DNA of 35,162 nucleotides from Dickeya chrysanthemi NCPPB 402 (GTDB lineage: Bacteria; Pseudomonadota; Gammaproteobacteria; Enterobacterales; Enterobacteriaceae). The stretch's first letter is position 1, and every line of letters begins with the position of its first letter. Positions 9,222 to 17,409 of this stretch are shown one piece after another. The position numbers and the translations under genes are program-made. Below the pieces are notes generated by a model. It was not told the DNA's origin and did not search any database. It worked only from the letters and a program-made list of their open reading frames with translations. Location of the stretch: positions 1,560,213-1,595,374 of the forward strand of contig NZ_CM001974.1 of the NCBI RefSeq assembly GCF_000406105.1. The letters are read 5' to 3'.

Positions 9222-9237
9222 TGGCACTGGCTCGGCT
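9222..9237 (+). promoter_or_regulatory. Candidate sigma54 promoter of patD
   Basis: TGGCACTGGCTCGGCT has the invariant GG (9223-9224) and GC (9235-9236) exactly 10 bases apart and a perfect TGGCAC -24 element. The -12 element (CGGCT in place of TTGCW) is weaker. It lies about 120 bases before the patD start. Nitrogen-controlled sigma54 expression of putrescine catabolism is known in E. coli for patA. Confidence 0.45.
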
Positions 9238-9355
9238 ACGCTTGAGAGACAGCGAATACCGTCTTTATCGGTGAGCGGCTACAGAAGATGGCAGGTATTT
9301 TGCTAGATGACCGTTATAGGGGACGTCTACAGCTATCGCTTCAGGGGAGCAGAGT

Positions 9356-10792
9356 ATGCACGACAATTTGTTGATTGACATGTTGATTGATGGAAAGCGG
9401 GTGCCGGGTAACGGCGCGCCTTACCGGGTGTATAACCCGGCGACGGGGGACGTCATCACCATGATAGCGCAGGCGGACCTGACGCAGGTGGATGCCGCGG
9501 TCATGGCGGCGGATACGGCGTTTGCCCACTGGGGGCAGACCACACCGAAAACACGTGCCACGCTGCTGTTGAAGCTGGCGGATCGGATTGAACAGCACAG
9601 TGAAATCCTGGCGCATCTGGAGTCGTTGAACTGCGGTAAACCCTATCATGCGGCGCTGAATGACGAGATCCCGGCGGTGGCGGACGTCTTTCGCTTCTTT
9701 GCCGGCGCGGCCCGTTGCCTGAACGGTTCGGCGGCAGGCGAGTATCTGGAAGGTCATACCTCGATGATCCGCCGTGATCCGGTGGGCGTCGTCGCCTCGA
9801 TAGCCCCCTGGAATTACCCGCTGATGATGGCGGCATGGAAGCTGGCTCCGGCGCTGGCGGCGGGTAACTGCGTGGTGTTAAAACCGGCGGAGCAGACGCC
9901 GCTGACAACGCTGTATCTGGCCAGCCTGCTGGCTGATTTATTCCCGCCGGGCGTGGTTAACATCCTGTTTGGGCAGGGACGGGAAATCGGCGACGCACTG
10001 ACCGGCCACGAACGGGTACGGATGGTGTCGCTGACCGGTTCGATTGCCACCGGTTCGCACATCATCGGCAATGCGGCGGCCAGTGTGAAACGCACTCACA
10101 TGGAGCTGGGCGGCAAGGCGCCGGTGATCGTGTTTGATGACGCCGACCTGGAGCAGGTGGTGGATGGTATCCGCAGTTTTGGTTTCTACAACGCCGGGCA
10201 GGATTGTACCGCGGCCTGCCGTCTGTACGTACAACGTCCTGTTTATGACCAACTGGTGGAAAAACTGGGCCGGGCGGTGGCTTCGCTCAAAATCGGCACG
10301 CCCGACGACCCGACTACGGAACTCGGGCCGTTGATCACGGCGGAGCAACTGGAGCGGGTGGCCGGTTTTGTCGAACGGGCCTGCGCGCAATCGCATATCC
10401 GGTTGATTACCGGTGGGGAGCGGATGCCCGGCGGCGGTTACTATTTTCAACCCACCGTGCTGGCGGATGCCCGGCATGAAGATGAAATCGTCCAGCGGGA
10501 GGTGTTTGGCCCGGTCATCTCCATCACACCGTTTGACGATGAGGCGCAGGTGGTTGCGTGGGCCAACGACTCACGCTACGGGCTGGCTTCGTCGGTATGG
10601 ACACGAGATATCGGCCGCGCACATCGTGTCGCCGCCTGTCTGGAATACGGCTGCACCTGGGTCAACACTCACTTTATGTTGGTCAGCGAGATGCCGCACG
10701 GCGGCCAAAAGCTGTCTGGCTACGGCAAAGACATGTCGGTCTACGGTCTGGAAGACTACACCGTAGTACGGCATATCATGATCCGTCACTGA
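9356..10792 (+). CDS. patD: Gamma-aminobutyraldehyde dehydrogenase PatD
   Basis: A 478-residue NAD-dependent aldehyde dehydrogenase that oxidises 4-aminobutanal to 4-aminobutanoate, the second step of the putrescine transaminase route. It closely follows remembered E. coli PatD (also called Prr or YdcW), four residues longer at the N-terminus. The general base is Glu250 (HMELGGKAP) and the nucleophile Cys284 ([11 protein letters not shown]), both four higher than in E. coli as expected. The cofactor-binding [21 protein letters not shown] block is intact. AGGGGAG precedes the ATG by about 5 bases. The gene stands immediately upstream of patA, which supplies its substrate. In E. coli the two genes are unlinked. 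A terminator separates them, so they are probably separate transcripts. Confidence 0.93.
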   Translation: MHDNLLIDMLIDGKRVPGNGAPYRVYNPATGDVITMIAQADLTQVDAAVMAADTAFAHWGQTTPKTRATLLLKLADRIEQHSEILAHLESLNCGKPYHAALNDEIPAVADVFRFFAGAARCLNGSAAGEYLEGHTSMIRRDPVGVVASIAPWNYPLMMAAWKLAPALAAGNCVVLKPAEQTPLTTLYLASLLADLFPPGVVNILFGQGREIGDALTGHERVRMVSLTGSIATGSHIIGNAAASVKRTHMELGGKAPVIVFDDADLEQVVDGIRSFGFYNAGQDCTAACRLYVQRPVYDQLVEKLGRAVASLKIGTPDDPTTELGPLITAEQLERVAGFVERACAQSHIRLITGGERMPGGGYYFQPTVLADARHEDEIVQREVFGPVISITPFDDEAQVVAWANDSRYGLASSVWTRDIGRAHRVAACLEYGCTWVNTHFMLVSEMPHGGQKLSGYGKDMSVYGLEDYTVVRHIMIRH

Positions 10793-10836
10793 GTCGTAAA
10801 GATAAGCCAGGGTGGTGAAAAACTGCCCGATAGTAG

Positions 10837-10875
10837 GGCGAACTGCACAGTAACGGTGCGTTCGCCTTATTTTTT
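10837..10875 (+). terminator. Terminator of patD
   Basis: GGCGAAC (10837-10843) pairs with GTTCGCC (10860-10866), with an inner GCAC/GTGC pairing, followed by TTATTTTTT. It lies 45 bases past the patD stop. Confidence 0.85.
10844..10860. promoter_or_regulatory. NtrC-like site upstream of patA
   Basis: TGCAC-N7-GTGCG at 10844-10860 matches the 17-bp NtrC dyad (TGCAC-N7-GTGCA) at all but the last base. It is centred about 180 bases upstream of the predicted patA start, within enhancer range. The caution is that the same bases form the inner part of the patD terminator stem, which alone would produce a dyad. Confidence 0.4.
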
Positions 10876-11006
10876 GGGTGTTTTTTACTCTTTATTGGGG
10901 TTTCAATAGCGGTATATCGCGGAAGATAAACAAAATTGTTTATAACTTTTTTCAAAAATAAACAGTGACAGACGAAAATCGTGATTTCCCGATGGGGCAG
11001 GCGGAG

Positions 11007-11022
11007 TGGTGCGTTATATGCA
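11007..11022 (+). promoter_or_regulatory. Candidate sigma54 promoter of patA
   Basis: TGGTGCGTTATATGCA has GG (11008-11009) and GC (11020-11021) with the required 10-base spacing, and TGCA at the -12 element. E. coli patA (ygjG) is transcribed from a sigma54 promoter, so this fits family knowledge. The predicted start would be near 11033. Confidence 0.6.
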
Positions 11023-11033
11023 TTACTTAAATT

Positions 11034-12488
<1,455 letters not shown>

Positions 12489-12531
12489 ACACCCACCCAG
12501 CAGCGTTCAGCCCGGTGCTGAGCCGATACAT

Positions 12532-12565
12532 AAAGCCAGTCTGATTCGTCGACTGGCTTTTTTTT
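12532..12565 (+). terminator. Terminator of patA
   Basis: A perfect 10-bp stem AAAGCCAGTC / GACTGGCTTT with a 9-base loop, followed by five T, lies 44 bases past the patA stop. Confidence 0.92.
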
Positions 12566-12644
12566 GGGTAAACAGTCGGTATCGACGAGAAATTAAAAAT
12601 CATATTCACTGAGTTTATCCTCTATTTGCTGATTTCCTTTATAC

Positions 12645-12923
12645 TTATTTCTGAGTTCCTTCTTTTGCTTTTTTCGCCGGCTTACAATATTTATCCACTT
12701 CTCGCTCAATTTCACGCTGGCGTGATTTAGGCAGTGTGCCGTCCCACTCTCCGGATAAATATTGGCATTCTTCCGCATTATTTAAGAAGCGTTGTACGTC
12801 GTCGGGAAGTTTGACGCCACCAGGAAAATGAGCGTTATTCGCTAACGTAACCTGCCACGGTAACAGGAAAAAGAGGAGGGTGATTGTTGGTATGTTGGTA
12901 CGTATTCTCTGCATTTTATTCAC
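12645..12923 (-). CDS. Small secreted protein of unknown function
   Basis: A 92-residue protein. Residues 1-28 form a likely Sec signal peptide (basic MNKMQRIRTN, hydrophobic TITLLFFLLPWQVTL, then ANN). The mature part is about 65 residues, charged, with two cysteines (EECQYLSGE and DKYCKPAKK) that could form a disulfide in the periplasm, and a lysine-rich tail. It resembles small uncharacterised enterobacterial periplasmic proteins of the pattern FP..V..P.DV..F, but I cannot name a family. The start is GTG at 12923 or ATG at 12914; neither has a strong Shine-Dalgarno. It is AT-richer than patA and begins the accessory patch. The overlapping 61-codon frame at 12593-12778 is a shadow. Confidence 0.6.
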   Translation of the reverse strand: MNKMQRIRTNIPTITLLFFLLPWQVTLANNAHFPGGVKLPDDVQRFLNNAEECQYLSGEWDGTLPKSRQREIEREVDKYCKPAKKAKEGTQK

Positions 12924-13078
12924 TTGTATTGGATGAGGTAAAGAAAACTGTTGTAAATCAAAATGCCAAATAAGAATGTGATATCGACAGATATTGCAAT
13001 GATATGCTGATGAAAGTGGTAATCACGTAGTTTTTACCATAGGATTGAAAGTTAGTAACTTTAAACTTGGATATTGAT

Positions 13079-13260
13079 GTGGTGCGATATATTGTCAAGT
13101 TTCTAAGGGAGCTTGCAAGCGATATTCTATGGGGAGTGGCCCCGTTATCCTGATTGTAATGTGTTCTGTTATCACACTGGAGTTTTTTCCAGATACCTGG
13201 GGGAGATTAACGTTAGGGTTCACAGCAGTAGTTTTGGTCTGCATTTGGTATAGGAAATAA
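13079..13260 (+). pseudogene. Probable frameshifted small membrane protein
   Basis: Two overlapping frames together look like one small membrane protein. Frame A from GTG 13079 reads VVRYIVKFLRELASDILWG and stops soon after. Frame B continues PVILIVMCSVITLEFFPDT, then LTLGFTAVVLVCIWYRK, with two hydrophobic segments and a stop at 13258-13260. The frames meet at the C run near 13141-13144, so loss of one C would explain the break. Alternatively frame B alone, from ATG 13129, encodes a 43-residue membrane peptide, though neither start has a convincing Shine-Dalgarno. It lies directly upstream of the frameshifted DUF3916 gene on the same strand. The family is unknown. Confidence 0.35.
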
Positions 13261-13318
13261 CAGCGGTATAGTTATGCTACTAAATCGATAGTCAATAAAA
13301 AAGCAGGAAGTTAACAAT

Positions 13319-13862
13319 ATGAGCAGGCGTTTATGCAGGGATAACCGCACAAGAGTACGAAACATTCCCCATCGTATAAAATCACTTAACCGTTTGGGCT
13401 GAAACCTTTCATAACCCAGATCGCGCAGATTTCTCTGAGTATCAACATTACTGGAATTACAAGATACCTGTAGAAATTAATCTTATTCAAGGAAAACATA
13501 GTAAACAGAAAACTAAGGCAGCGTGTGCGCAGGCTATGATTAACGCCTGTTACAACTTGATGCTCGCCACAGCAGATTGTAATGACATTCCTCGAATAAC
13601 TACCGTAATTTGCCTCCCGGATATGTTTACAAGTGAAGTCTGTTTATTTCGCTCGGAGGAGTACTTTCAAAGCTTCATTACAGAGGGGTGTTCTGAAAAT
13701 GGTTCATCGGTACTCATCAGAGAACGAAGCCTTGCCCAGGAGTGGGGGCTAATTCTTCCAGATGGGGTGCAGGAATTGGGCATTACACTTGATTACTATG
13801 GCGGTGACGATCCTGGTGAGTGGTTTTCAGGAGAACGTTGGTATTATGGGGAATTACAGTGA
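13319..13862 (+). pseudogene. DUF3916-family protein gene with a +1 frameshift
   Basis: ATG 13319, with AGGA about 10 bases upstream, opens MSRRLCRDNRTRVRNIPHRI followed by KSLNR and then hits TGA. Removing one T from the run near 13393-13395 (CGTTTGGGCTGA) restores KSLNR-WAETFHNPDR, which runs in frame through YWNYKIPV, CAQAMINACYNL, VICLPDMFTSEVCLF and RSLAQEWGLILPDG to the stop at 13860-13862, giving about 180 residues. This is the DUF3916 layout as I remember it, including the N-terminal RNIPRRL-like stretch, so the gene is full length but broken by one base. The family has no established function. An intact-only reading from ATG 13536 gives 108 residues that lack the N-terminal half. The shift could be real decay, a sequencing error or a programmed event. 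Confidence 0.7.
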
Positions 13863-13897
13863 CTAGGCCATTTATCGAAAATATGTTAGCAAGATTA

Positions 13898-14068
13898 GAG
13901 TGTGTCCCGTAACTATTTTTTGTACAGTTCAGCATTGTTATAACTGTGCAAAAAACGCTTTTAAGCGATAAAGAACGACTAAAAAAGGTCGATGTTTAAC
14001 CAAAAATCACATTTCGGAAATGATTCTTGCAGCACTTTTAGCGTGTAGGGAGGTTAAGGGACAGACCC
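13898..14068. mobile_element. MITE-like element with TA flanks
   Basis: About 171 bases bounded by imperfect inverted repeats: GAGTGTGTCCCGTAAC at the left and the complement of GGGTCTGTCCCTTAAC at the right, 13 of 16 matching. Each end is flanked by TA (13896-13897 and 14069-14070), which fits a TA target duplication as made by IS630/mariner-type transposases. It has no coding capacity. Its interior holds several small dyads (ACAGTT...AACTGT, GCTTTTAAGC, CATTTCGGAAATG). The transposase family is inferred only from the TA and the ends. Confidence 0.5.
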
Positions 14069-14143
14069 TAGTCTTTCCTGAAGGGCTTATTTGTAGCGGT
14101 TAGCAGCATCGTGGTTGTTCCTTTTGATATTTGCAGGCAGATA

Positions 14144-14167
14144 CAAAAAAACCGCCGAAGCAGGTTT
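14144..14167 (-). terminator. Terminator of the small basic protein gene
   Basis: On the minus strand AAACCTGC-TTCG-GCGGTTT (one bulged T) is followed by a T run. It starts 4 bases after the stop of the gene at 14171. Confidence 0.7.
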
Positions 14168-14170
14168 GAA

Positions 14171-14572
14171 CTAACCAATTTTGCGCAGCCGGGAAGAGCC
14201 AGCTAGCATGCCAGACCGGCGTTCGTGAGCCTTCTGGGGCTGCCAGCTTCGCTGACTGCGCGCAGACTCAGAACCACTTGCGATCATCTGTCTGACTTTA
14301 GCAGGTGCGATGTGCTGTTTTTGACCCACATGCACGACACGCATGACAGCTTGTTCAACAACGTTTTCATGGGTAGCATCTTCGAGAGTACCCGCCCCGG
14401 CAGCGTTTTTGCGTTTAAGCGCCAGAAGTTCTTTTACCACCTCGCGGTATTCACTAGTGAAATCGTCGAGAGTGAGTGACCGCGGCTTCGTTCCGTTTTC
14501 TACGCGCGCAGAAACCACAACTTTTGTAGTTGCTGGCGTTTTACTTACGGTTTTACTTTTCACTTTTGCCAT
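14171..14572 (-). CDS. Small basic protein of unknown function
   Basis: A 133-residue protein, strongly basic at both ends. Residues 1-30 are Lys/Thr/Val-rich and low in complexity (MAKVKSKTVSKTPATTKVVV). Residues about 35-105 contain two predicted helical stretches (LDDFTSEYREVVKELLALKRKN and ATHENVVEQAVMRVVHVGQK). The tail is Arg/Ser/Gln-rich (SARSQRSWQPQKAHERR, then LRKIG). There is no signal peptide or membrane segment. The basic ends suggest nucleic-acid contact, but that is inference. GAGGTGA precedes the ATG by 5 bases. It is the second gene of a minus-strand pair with the GNAT-like gene, 56 bases apart, and has its own terminator. The family was not recognised. Confidence 0.6.
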   Translation of the reverse strand: MAKVKSKTVSKTPATTKVVVSARVENGTKPRSLTLDDFTSEYREVVKELLALKRKNAAGAGTLEDATHENVVEQAVMRVVHVGQKQHIAPAKVRQMIASGSESARSQRSWQPQKAHERRSGMLAGSSRLRKIG

Positions 14573-14577
14573 ATATT

Positions 14578-14593
14578 CACCTCACCTCACCTC
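14578..14593 (-). repeat. Triplicated GAGGT ribosome-binding region
   Basis: Read on the minus strand, GAGGTGAGGTGAGGTG carries three tandem GAGGT units immediately before the start of the small basic protein. The copy nearest the ATG is correctly spaced. The extra copies may raise or tune initiation. Confidence 0.6.
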
Positions 14594-14628
14594 TTGGAAG
14601 AATAATACCATAACTGCCCATTAAACGC

Positions 14629-15195
14629 TCACTCTGTATCCGTCAGCTTTTTGACCAGAACTTTAGCGCGTATGTTGCAGGAACGTCTTTCGCGCGACTG
14701 GTCTGCCGGGATTAGCTCAAAACCCTGTTCACGGTATAGGGGGATGAGCAGCTTGTCCGGCTGACTTACCATCACTTCTTTCGCACCATAAGCGCGGGCG
14801 AAACTCTCCGCAATGATGAGTCCAATCGGGATCATGTATCCACTGAGTGGTGTCTCATTTGGATTAGACTCCAGAAATCTTAGCGCAACATTAATGCGTT
14901 TTCGGGATAGCTTGGCCAGAAACAGTCCACAAAGGTGTTCACCACACCAGATACTCGCATCTAACTTGTCACGTCTTTTGTTGCGCTGCCGCAACCAATT
15001 AAAATCGACCTTCAGATGTTTTCGTTCCGGATGATTTCGCCAGGCAGGATTAACCATGGACCAGTGCTCCGGAACAATTCTGTCCAGTAAAATATCATCA
15101 ACCGGCAATACGCCAAGAAACGCTTCAACAAACCCGGCATTCGCCAGACTTAGTGCGATTTCTCTTTTCTCCCTATGTTCCTGTGCCGTTCCCAT
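14629..15195 (-). CDS. GNAT-like acetyltransferase-fold protein
   Basis: A 188-residue cytoplasmic protein. The C-terminal half looks like a GNAT N-acetyltransferase: a strand at WCGEHLCGLFLAKLS, then MIPIGLIIAESFARAYGAKEVMV (helix alpha3 and strand beta5 region), then LIPLYREQGFELIP, which is the typical alpha4-beta6 segment with YxxxGF. The usual acetyl-CoA pyrophosphate loop (Q/RxxGxG/A) is not obvious, so catalysis is uncertain. The N-terminal half (HREKREIALSLANAGFVEAFLGVLPVDDILLDRIVP) is helical. AAGGA sits 5 bases before the ATG. It is the first gene of a two-gene unit with the small basic protein. The arrangement is reminiscent of a small accessory or toxin-antitoxin-sized module, but no known TA family was recognised. 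Confidence 0.55.
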   Translation of the reverse strand: MGTAQEHREKREIALSLANAGFVEAFLGVLPVDDILLDRIVPEHWSMVNPAWRNHPERKHLKVDFNWLRQRNKRRDKLDASIWCGEHLCGLFLAKLSRKRINVALRFLESNPNETPLSGYMIPIGLIIAESFARAYGAKEVMVSQPDKLLIPLYREQGFELIPADQSRERRSCNIRAKVLVKKLTDTE

Positions 15196-15667
15196 AGCAG
15201 TCCTTACTTATTACATCTCTGGAAAAACCATTCTATAACAACAAAGTGTACTGAGAATATCTAATGGCATACATCAGTACGGGTTGATAGCAGCGCTGAC
15301 CTACTCCCCGCTAATTAACTTAACATGATGTTAGCAACTCCCACTTCTGGCCCAAAGCCGTCCGTCACCCTAGACATAGCCCTGATCCACAACGTGCCAG
15401 CTCAAATTTGAGCGAATAAACGTTCCTCGTTCACTACCCGCTTCGCTATTAAATCAACCAGCCTCACCGCCTGTCCTTTTTCCTTCACCATATCGTCATC
15501 CGCGCTTCGCCAGCCTGTCACACAGTGTTGTCAACATAACCTCAATTTCCCTGACTGAGACGTCAGCTACGCCGATAGCGGGTTGCATTCCGGCTCGGTG
15601 TCGGGGTTAAGCAAAATCCGTGTGCCAGTCGGGATACGGAGTCGAACCCTGCGAGCAGGAGTTTTTT
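15196..15667. other. Intergenic region upstream of phnF
   Basis: About 470 bases with no supported gene. It holds the divergent promoters of the GNAT-like gene (left) and the phn lyase operon (right). A 13-bp dyad, TAACAT-G-ATGTTA, lies at 15321-15333. Base composition changes from AT-rich at the left to GC-rich at the right, marking the edge of the accessory patch. No clear PhoB box comparable to the one before phnC was found. Confidence 0.5.
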
Positions 15668-16387
15668 ATGGACAGGTTATCTAGACATCCTACCACTGTG
15701 TATCAGGCCATCGCCGCCCGGTTGGAAGAGGAACTGCGCACGGTGTATCGCTGCGGCGATTATTTGCCGTCCGAACAGCAGTTGGCGGCGCGTTATGACG
15801 TCAATCGCCATACGCTGCGCCGGGCGGTGGACGAGCTGGTCAATAAAGGGCTGGTGCAGCGCCGGCATGGCGTCGGCATTCTGGTGCTGATGCGTCCTTA
15901 TGATTACCCGTTACACGCGCAAACACGTTTTAGCCAGAATCTGCTGGAGCAGGGCAGTCATCCCACCAGTGAGCGGCTGCTGGCGGTGTTGCGCCCGGCT
16001 AATGCATCCGTGGCGGCGGCGCTGGGGCGGGACGAAGGCGATGAGGTGATTCACCTGCGTACTCTGCGCCGGGTCAACGGCGTGCCGGTATCGTTGATCG
16101 ACCACTACCTGCCGGAGCTTGGCTGGTGGCCCACACTGCAACGTTTCACCAGCGGGTCGTTGCACGATTTTCTGGCTCAGGAATTACAACAATCGCTGAC
16201 GCGGCGTCAGACCCGCATCAGCGCCCGGGCATCGCAGGCGAAAGAAGCGCAGTTGCTGGAAGTGGCGCTGCAAACCCCGCTGATGTGCATCCGCACGCTC
16301 AATGTTTCTGACGGCAGCGGCCGGGTGGCGGAGTACTCCGTCAGTCTGGCGCGGGCCGACATGATCGAACTGACCATGGAGCACTGA
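15668..16387 (+). CDS. phnF: GntR/HutC-family regulator PhnF
   Basis: A 239-residue transcription factor. The N-terminal winged HTH (residues about 10-75) contains YLPSEQQLAARYDVNRHTLRRAVDELV, and the C-terminal UTRA effector domain spans about 95-235. It is collinear with remembered E. coli PhnF (241 aa), ending RADMIELTMEH versus RADMIEFTMEH. An upstream in-frame ATG (15620) would add 16 residues, but CAGGAG lies 7 bases before ATG 15668, so the shorter start is chosen. It probably represses the phn genes and senses a phosphonate or phosphate-related ligand; the ligand is not known from sequence. It begins the lyase operon, and the phnG ATG follows the phnF stop directly. TTATCTAGACAT inside its own first codons resembles a HutC-type operator. 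Confidence 0.93.
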   Translation: MDRLSRHPTTVYQAIAARLEEELRTVYRCGDYLPSEQQLAARYDVNRHTLRRAVDELVNKGLVQRRHGVGILVLMRPYDYPLHAQTRFSQNLLEQGSHPTSERLLAVLRPANASVAAALGRDEGDEVIHLRTLRRVNGVPVSLIDHYLPELGWWPTLQRFTSGSLHDFLAQELQQSLTRRQTRISARASQAKEAQLLEVALQTPLMCIRTLNVSDGSGRVAEYSVSLARADMIELTMEH

Positions 16388-16837
16388 ATGACCACCCAAA
16401 CCACAAGGCAGCGTTGGCTGTCGGTACTGGCGCACAGCGATGCGGAGCAACTGCGGCGTCACTGGCTGTCGCTGGGGTTACAGCCCGCCTGGCACGCGCT
16501 GCGCGCACCGGAAATCGGTTTAACCCGCTTGCAGGCGCGCATGGGCGCGACCGGTAATCGTTTCGTGCTGGGGGATGTCACCGTCACCCGCGCCGTTGTC
16601 CGGCTGGAGGACGGTACCTGCGGCTACAGCTACGTCACCGGGCGTAACAAGCCCCATGCCGAATTGTGCGCATTGATCGACGCGTTACTGCAACAGCAGG
16701 GCACGGAGAGCGCGCTCTATCAACACCTGATCGTGCCGCTGGCCGCGACCCATGACGAGTTGCGTCAGCAACGGGCGCGGGAGGTAGCCAGCAGCAAGGT
16801 CGACTTCTTTACGTTGGTGCGAGGAGATAACGCATGA
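16388..16837 (+). CDS. phnG: C-P lyase core subunit PhnG
   Basis: A 149-residue subunit of the PhnG2H2I2J2 carbon-phosphorus lyase core, matching the E. coli length of 150. With PhnI, PhnH and PhnL it supports formation of ribose 1-(alkylphosphonate) 5-triphosphate from ATP and a phosphonate. Recognisable blocks are RQRWLSVLAHS at the N-terminus, IGLTRLQARMGATGNRFVLGDVTVTRAVVRL, and YSYVTGRNKPHAELCALIDALLQ. It follows phnF with no gap (TGA then ATG) and overlaps phnH by 4 bases (ATGA), so translation is coupled on both sides. Confidence 0.94.
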   Translation: MTTQTTRQRWLSVLAHSDAEQLRRHWLSLGLQPAWHALRAPEIGLTRLQARMGATGNRFVLGDVTVTRAVVRLEDGTCGYSYVTGRNKPHAELCALIDALLQQQGTESALYQHLIVPLAATHDELRQQRAREVASSKVDFFTLVRGDNA

Positions 16838-17409
16838 CGTTACTGGCAGGATTTTCCCATCCGTGGCGCGATGCGCAGTACGCCTTTCGCCGCATATTGA
16901 AAGCGATGAGCGAACCGGGCGTGGTGGTATCGCTGGACCATGACAACGGTTGGGAGGGGTTATCGTCCTCCGCCACCGCCGTGGTTTTGACGCTGATGGA
17001 CCGCGAAACACCGCTCTGGCTGGACCCGGCACTGTCGCAGGCCGCGTTGCTGGACAACCTGCGCTTTCACACCGGGGTGAAACTGGTGGAGCGCGAAGCG
17101 GCGGCGTTCGCCTTGCTGCCGGTCAGCCGGGAACTGTCGCTGGCGGGGTTTGCGGCGGGCGATGAGATGGCGCCGGAAAACAGTACCACGCTGGTGCTGG
17201 AGCTACCCGCGTTGGGTGGCGGTCGCGCATTACGCCTGACGGGGCCGGGCATTGCTGAAGCGCGGATGATTGCGCCGCAGTTGCCCGCCAGTGTGCTGGA
17301 TTATCTGGAGCAGCGCCCGCACCCGTTTCCCGCCGGGCTGGACTTTCTGTTTACCTGCGGCAACGCACTGATGGTGCTGCCGCGTACCACGCATGTGGAG
17401 GTGTGCTGA
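16834..17409 (+). CDS. phnH: C-P lyase core subunit PhnH
   Basis: A 191-residue subunit of the carbon-phosphorus lyase core (194 in E. coli). PhnH is structurally a PLP-transferase-like fold without catalytic lysine and sits on PhnJ in the core complex. Typical blocks are AFRRILKAMSEPG near residue 15, LTLMDRETPLWLD, TLVLELPALGGGRALRLTGPGI, and HPFPAGLDFLF with ALMVLPRTTHVEVC at the end. The ATG overlaps the phnG stop (ATGA), and its own stop overlaps the phnI start (TGATG). Confidence 0.94.
   Translation: MTLLAGFSHPWRDAQYAFRRILKAMSEPGVVVSLDHDNGWEGLSSSATAVVLTLMDRETPLWLDPALSQAALLDNLRFHTGVKLVEREAAAFALLPVSRELSLAGFAAGDEMAPENSTTLVLELPALGGGRALRLTGPGIAEARMIAPQLPASVLDYLEQRPHPFPAGLDFLFTCGNALMVLPRTTHVEVC

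Noticed and set aside
12593..12778. A 61-codon minus-strand ORF overlapping the small secreted protein.
   Set aside because: It is in another frame of a more convincing signal-peptide protein, has no Shine-Dalgarno and is low in complexity.
15482..15499. CCTTCAC-CATA-TCGTCAT upstream of phnF as a PhoB box (11-base spacing, 5 of 7 in each half).
   Set aside because: Both halves are weak and no -10 element follows at the right distance. It is far poorer than the box before phnC.
15515..15533. CTGTCACACAGTGTTGTCA upstream of phnF as a PhoB box.
   Set aside because: The two TGTCA units are 13 bases apart instead of 11, putting them out of helical register for PhoB.
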